From contig JALTMC010000191.1 of NCBI GenBank assembly GCA_027005175.1, positions 1-6,763 on the forward strand: a stretch of 6,763 nucleotides of DNA, given 5' to 3'. The position numbers and the translations under genes are program-made. The notes below the pieces were generated by a model, which ran no database searches, was not told the origin of the DNA, and was given only the letters and a program-made list of their open reading frames with translations. Source of the DNA: Myxococcales bacterium. GTDB lineage: Bacteria > Myxococcota_C > UBA6777. Shown here in pieces: positions 5,042 through 6,763 of this stretch; position 1 is the first letter of the stretch; the number at the start of each line of letters is the position of its first letter.

Positions 5042-5101
5042 ATGACTGATATAAGTCAGTGTTGTTGTGCCCAAACCGAAGGTCTCGCTTCTGATGACTG
5101 A
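5042..5101 (+). CDS. Possible 19-residue upstream peptide (MTDISQCCCAQTEGLASDD)
   Basis: The first copy of the tandem repeat keeps the ribosome-site candidate (AAGG, 5027-5030) and ATG of the glycosyltransferase gene. Translation from it would read 19 codons through unit 2 and stop at a TGA (5099-5101) just past the true ATG at 5094. The peptide holds three consecutive cysteines. It resembles no peptide I know and probably arose as a by-product of the duplication. It could still couple or reduce translation of the main gene. Confidence 0.25.
   Translation: MTDISQCCCAQTEGLASDD
5079..5083 (+). promoter_or_regulatory. Distant Shine-Dalgarno candidate for the glycosyltransferase gene
   Basis: AAGGT lies about 10-11 bases before the ATG at 5094, which is longer than usual. 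The longer frame begins at a GTG (5067) with no ribosome site and adds nine residues, so the ATG is preferred with moderate confidence. Confidence 0.4.
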
Positions 5102-6731
5102 TGTCTCTCGTCATCACCCATACCGCTATGCTTGGTTCCGACACTGGCCGGTGGCTCTCCTTCTGCTCTTTCTCCTTCTTATTTTCTGGACTTGGCGCGA
5201 TTTTGGCGTGACCTGGGACGAGCATGTTCAAGCTCATTATGGAGAGCTATGCCTTCGCTACTTTTCGAGTGGCTTTCGCGACCTCTCTGCCAATCACTAC
5301 TTGAACCTGAGATTCTATGGACCGCTCGTTGAAATCACGGTGGCTGGCCTGGGTCATCTCTTTGGCTTTTCGATTCGACACCTGGTCCTTGCCTTCTGTG
5401 CTTTGTTTGCGTTTGTTGGTGTCTATCAGTTAACACGTCACTATCGCGCACCAGCACTGTGTTTCTTTGCGGTATTAAGCCTCTTCGGTATGCCCCGTTT
5501 TTACGGACATATGTTCAATAACTCAAAAGACATTCCCTTTGCAGCTTTTTTTGTGATGGCTATGTTGGGGCTTGTTTTACTCTTTCGCCCCCGGGTCTTT
5601 CGTTGGCGAGCTTCGATCCTCGCAGGTCTCGCGGTTGGCATCTGTTTGTCTGTGCGTACAGGCGGATTTCTTCTCTATGCCTACGGTATCCTTCTTCTTG
5701 CTGTGTATTTGTTGTTGCTGGCCATCCAAGAAAAAGCATCCGGTCACAGTCTGTCTGAATCGATAAAGACGGGGCTCCAAAGAAAAGAGTTTCGGCGTTT
5801 GTTCTATGGGTTCTTTCTTGTGCTTGGTATCTCTTGGTTGGTGATGGTTAGCCTGTGGCCCTGGGCCCATCAAGACATCATTCGCAACCCGATACAGGCT
5901 TTCTTTGAGTCCGTTCGATTCTTTAAACCTGTGATGGTTCTGTTTGAGGGAGAGGTCATACCTAGCAATCAGCTTCCCAGGTATTATCTCCCCAAATATC
6001 TACTTTTGACCACACCTATCCCAATGCTGGGATTGGCTCTCCTTGGAACTGTCCGATTGTTGCTGGATTTTCGAAACCCCTCCCGAGAGATCTTTCTGAG
6101 AGTTCTTGATTTTTCCATTCTACTCGCGGCATTTTTTCCTATCGCTTACGCGACAGTCATGTCTCCCAATGTATACGATGGGATGCGCCACTTCCTTTTT
6201 GTCCTTCCTTTTGTCGCGATCTTATCTGGTGTAGGGGCAAATTTTCTTTTTCAAGCCTGGCTCTCTCGGGCCAAGGGGAAACACTTGGCATTTGTACTTG
6301 TCACCCTGTTCCTTGGCATGAGTCTTTTCTCTCTCTACCGGTTGCATCCATACCAGATGACCTACTTTAATGTCTTCGCAGGAACATCTCGATACGCAGC
6401 AACCCAGTATGAGACAGATTATTGGTTGAGCAGCTACAAAGAAGCTATGGAGTGGGTAAACAGCGATTCCAAGCGCTTGAAGAAAAAGAAAGTGACTGTT
6501 CTCGTCGCCGGCAACCAGCACGGTTTATACTGTGCTTCTTCTTACAAAGCCAAGCATATCCGTCTGCTAAATATGTACGAACTCCATGTCCCTGGCCGTT
6601 TGCCAGCCCATGTGGATTATTACATCGCAACAACACGTTATGGCCTGAATCGAAACTTTCCTGATTCCAAAGTTCGACATGCCATTCAGCGCGATGGCGC
6701 CGTGTTTTCCGTGATCAAGTCAGATCACTGA
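5094..6731 (+). CDS. GT39-type (GT-C fold) polytopic membrane glycosyltransferase
   Basis: This gene encodes 545 residues and is complete. It looks like an inner-membrane glycosyltransferase of the PMT/ArnT superfamily, which transfers a sugar from a lipid-linked donor at the periplasmic face. TM1 is about 18-33, followed by the first outer loop with VTWDEHVQAHYGE; Asp42 and Glu43 are the likely catalytic or metal-binding acids. About ten further hydrophobic segments follow. Conserved blocks are FYGHMFNNSKDIPFA (136-150), YDGMRHFLFVLPF (361-373), HPYQMTYFN (418-426) and YETDYWLSSYKEA (439-451), all familiar in bacterial 'glycosyltransferase family 39' proteins. The C-terminal 90 or so residues are soluble and probably periplasmic. 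Donor and acceptor cannot be predicted. The gene stands alone, with no lipopolysaccharide or lipoprotein genes next to it here. Its start region lies inside a tandem duplication, so expression may depend on which start copy is used. Confidence 0.85.
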   Translation: MTDVSRHHPYRYAWFRHWPVALLLLFLLLIFWTWRDFGVTWDEHVQAHYGELCLRYFSSGFRDLSANHYLNLRFYGPLVEITVAGLGHLFGFSIRHLVLAFCALFAFVGVYQLTRHYRAPALCFFAVLSLFGMPRFYGHMFNNSKDIPFAAFFVMAMLGLVLLFRPRVFRWRASILAGLAVGICLSVRTGGFLLYAYGILLLAVYLLLLAIQEKASGHSLSESIKTGLQRKEFRRLFYGFFLVLGISWLVMVSLWPWAHQDIIRNPIQAFFESVRFFKPVMVLFEGEVIPSNQLPRYYLPKYLLLTTPIPMLGLALLGTVRLLLDFRNPSREIFLRVLDFSILLAAFFPIAYATVMSPNVYDGMRHFLFVLPFVAILSGVGANFLFQAWLSRAKGKHLAFVLVTLFLGMSLFSLYRLHPYQMTYFNVFAGTSRYAATQYETDYWLSSYKEAMEWVNSDSKRLKKKKVTVLVAGNQHGLYCASSYKAKHIRLLNMYELHVPGRLPAHVDYYIATTRYGLNRNFPDSKVRHAIQRDGAVFSVIKSDH

Positions 6732-6763
6732 GTGCCACCCTGATAGTATGTAAAGGTTGGTGG

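Larger units (their letters stand above)
4758..5093. other. Gene-free region between grxD and the glycosyltransferase gene
   Basis: These 336 bp contain, in order, the tail of the grxD terminator, the 40-bp direct repeat, a GGGCTTT hairpin, and nearly all of the 52-bp tandem repeat that runs into the glycosyltransferase start. I see no recognisable protein on either strand. Open frames spanning it on both strands arise from the repeats. No convincing promoter for the glycosyltransferase could be identified. Confidence 0.6.
4995..5102. repeat. 52-bp tandem repeat, about 2.1 copies, covering the glycosyltransferase start
   Basis: Unit 1 (4995-5046) and unit 2 (5047-5098) differ at two bases, and four further bases of a third unit follow. 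The 46-bp core 5005-5050 is identical to 5057-5102. Each unit carries the same GAAGGT ribosome-site candidate, ATG and ACTGAT codons, so the translation start has been copied. Confidence 0.95.

Noticed and set aside
4808-5101. Plus-strand 97-codon open frame
   Set aside because: It is built from repeat sequence, crosses the hairpin at 4935-4950, has no recognisable domain and overlaps the glycosyltransferase start.
2470-5102. CRISPR array or a family of dispersed repeats
   Set aside because: Each repeat has only two or three copies, spacings vary, the four repeat sequences are unrelated, and no cas genes are present.
6735-6763. Possible terminator after the glycosyltransferase gene (CCACC and GGTGG arms)
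   Set aside because: The second arm touches the window edge and no U tract can be seen, so it cannot be judged.

Overview
The window (6,763 bp, GC near 50% by eye) looks like chromosomal DNA of a Gram-negative bacterium. It encodes a signal-peptide-bearing outer-membrane beta-barrel, an inner-membrane glycosyltransferase and an IbaG/GrxD pair. The secreted HEAT-repeat protein and the two-helix HAMP protein with an N-terminal 'YLIDSKFQFKYAL' block resemble families I associate with Myxococcota and other former Deltaproteobacteria. That lineage call rests on recognition, not on a search. I see no rRNA, tRNA, transposase, phage gene or CRISPR array.

Layout. (1) Positions 71-1327, minus strand: a porin of the phosphate-selective O/P type. 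(2) Positions 1328-1739: a 412-bp divergent control region with a good sigma70-like promoter facing right. (3) Positions 1740-2507 and 2612-3532, plus strand: a secreted HEAT-repeat protein, then a membrane-anchored coiled-coil/HAMP protein with no output domain. (4) Positions 3533-3779: a control region with a 16-bp triplicate repeat and a strong promoter candidate. (5) Positions 3780-4757: a compact operon of single-domain rhodanese, IbaG-like BolA protein and CGFS monothiol glutaredoxin (GrxD), closed by an intrinsic terminator wrapped around the grxD stop codon. (6) Positions 4758-5093: a gene-free stretch with two repeat pairs and a second hairpin. (7) Positions 5094-6731: a complete GT39-type polytopic glycosyltransferase.

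How the genes work together. The rhodanese-ibaG-grxD operon reads as a sulfur/iron-sulfur module: IbaG and CGFS glutaredoxins are known to form [2Fe-2S]-bridged complexes, and a rhodanese handles sulfane sulfur. The HEAT and HAMP genes may form a cell-envelope pair of unknown function. The porin and the glycosyltransferase are separate envelope functions.

The most unusual property is not a gene. Four unrelated short direct or tandem duplications (periods 43, 16, 75 and 52 bp) lie in four successive gene boundaries. Two of them copy functional gene edges exactly: the last 11 codons plus stop of the HEAT gene, and the ribosome-binding site plus start codon of the glycosyltransferase gene. The latter leaves a 19-codon upstream frame with three consecutive cysteines that overlaps the true start. 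Every protein is left intact. Several likely starts also lie a few codons inside the longest open frames, placed there by visible Shine-Dalgarno sites.
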